From positions 62,001 through 126,000 of the forward strand of contig VGIX01000002.1 in assembly GCA_016867725.1 (NCBI GenBank): a DNA stretch of 64,000 nt, written 5' to 3'. Both the position numbers and the translations under genes were made by a program. Origin of the DNA: Candidatus Effluviviaceae Genus I sp. (lineage in GTDB: Bacteria; Joyebacterota; Joyebacteria; Joyebacterales; Joyebacteraceae). Of this stretch, positions 63,971-64,000 are shown piece after piece. The notes under the pieces are model-generated. The model made no database searches. It worked only from the letters and a program-made list of their open reading frames with translations, and was not told where the DNA came from. Positions within the stretch are counted from its first letter, which is position 1; the number at the start of each line of letters is the position of its first letter.

Positions 63971-64000
63971 GAGACGCCGTGATCACCGTGTCCGTTGGCG
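63967..64000 (+). CDS. Start of an unidentified gene, cut by the window end
   Basis: An ATG at 63967 overlaps the stop of the phosphoesterase gene (ATGA). The 11 visible codons read MRDAVITVSVG and run off the window. The coupling pattern fits the operon, but the product cannot be named from so few residues. Confidence 0.4.
   Translation, partial: MRDAVITVSVG

Overview
The window is one continuous, gene-dense stretch of bacterial chromosome with high G+C (roughly two-thirds by eye), short intergenic gaps and many start/stop overlaps. It holds about 60 protein genes, seven tRNA genes that all encode their CCA end, a large signal recognition particle RNA, an FMN riboswitch and several readable promoters. 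I see no IS element, prophage, CRISPR array or rRNA operon. The organism is not identified by any single marker. A bacterial geranylgeranylglyceryl-phosphate-type synthase, a four-subunit pyruvate:ferredoxin oxidoreductase, a K+-dependent membrane pyrophosphatase, sigma-54 promoters and a secreted jelly-roll-like protein suggest an anaerobic or facultative member of the FCB group (Eisenbacteria, Krumholzibacteriota or Latescibacterota type). That placement is inference.

Left part (1-12976). A KtrB-type potassium channel with an unusual N-terminal membrane domain is followed by its KtrA gate and asparaginyl-tRNA synthetase. On the minus strand lie a GT-C glycosyltransferase, a polyprenol-phosphate-type GT2, a small four-helix carrier and a glutamine synthetase lacking the adenylylation tyrosine. 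A plus-strand envelope block follows: a cyclophilin lipoprotein, two TPR proteins, a cysteine desulfurase and a membrane-anchored HExxH peptidase.

Middle left (13000-25461). A consensus promoter drives tRNA-Ser(UGA), tRNA-Ser(GCU) and tRNA-Arg(ACG). Then come a lipoprotein, an SbcD/YhaO-YhaN-type nuclease and ATPase pair, and a histidine kinase with a REC-GGDEF regulator behind a sigma-54 promoter. The block tadA - tRNA-Ser(CGA), tRNA-Ser(GGA), tRNA-Ala(CGC) - SRP RNA - dnaX - ebfC - recR follows, an order also known from Bacillus. All four serine tRNA isoacceptors are therefore in this window.

Middle right (25587-49821). porGDAB; pgpA-cinA-thpR-recA-recX-alaS; a GGGP synthase; nucleotide-sugar genes rmlA-like, rmlD and gmhA-like; udk; a decaprenyl-phosphate phosphoribosyltransferase homologue; ispE-spoVG-tRNA-Gln-prs-rplY-pth-hppA-ychF; rpsF-rpsR-rplI with a probable S6:S18 leader; and a parvulin lipoprotein.

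Right part (49965-64000). A minus-strand secreted protein with a strong sigma-54 promoter faces selA. selA overlaps a gene coding for a degenerate MinD/BY-kinase-like domain fused through a membrane helix to a SPOR domain, followed by smc and ftsY. An FMN riboswitch precedes ribD-ribE-ribBA-ribH-nusB and a YfcE-type phosphoesterase.

The most unusual items are the pseudo-kinase-SPOR fusion, the sigma-54 promoters on the kinase/GGDEF and secreted-protein genes, the membrane extension on KtrB, the archaeal-type lipid enzyme, and an rmlA-like gene that has no canonical start codon and seems to begin at ATC.
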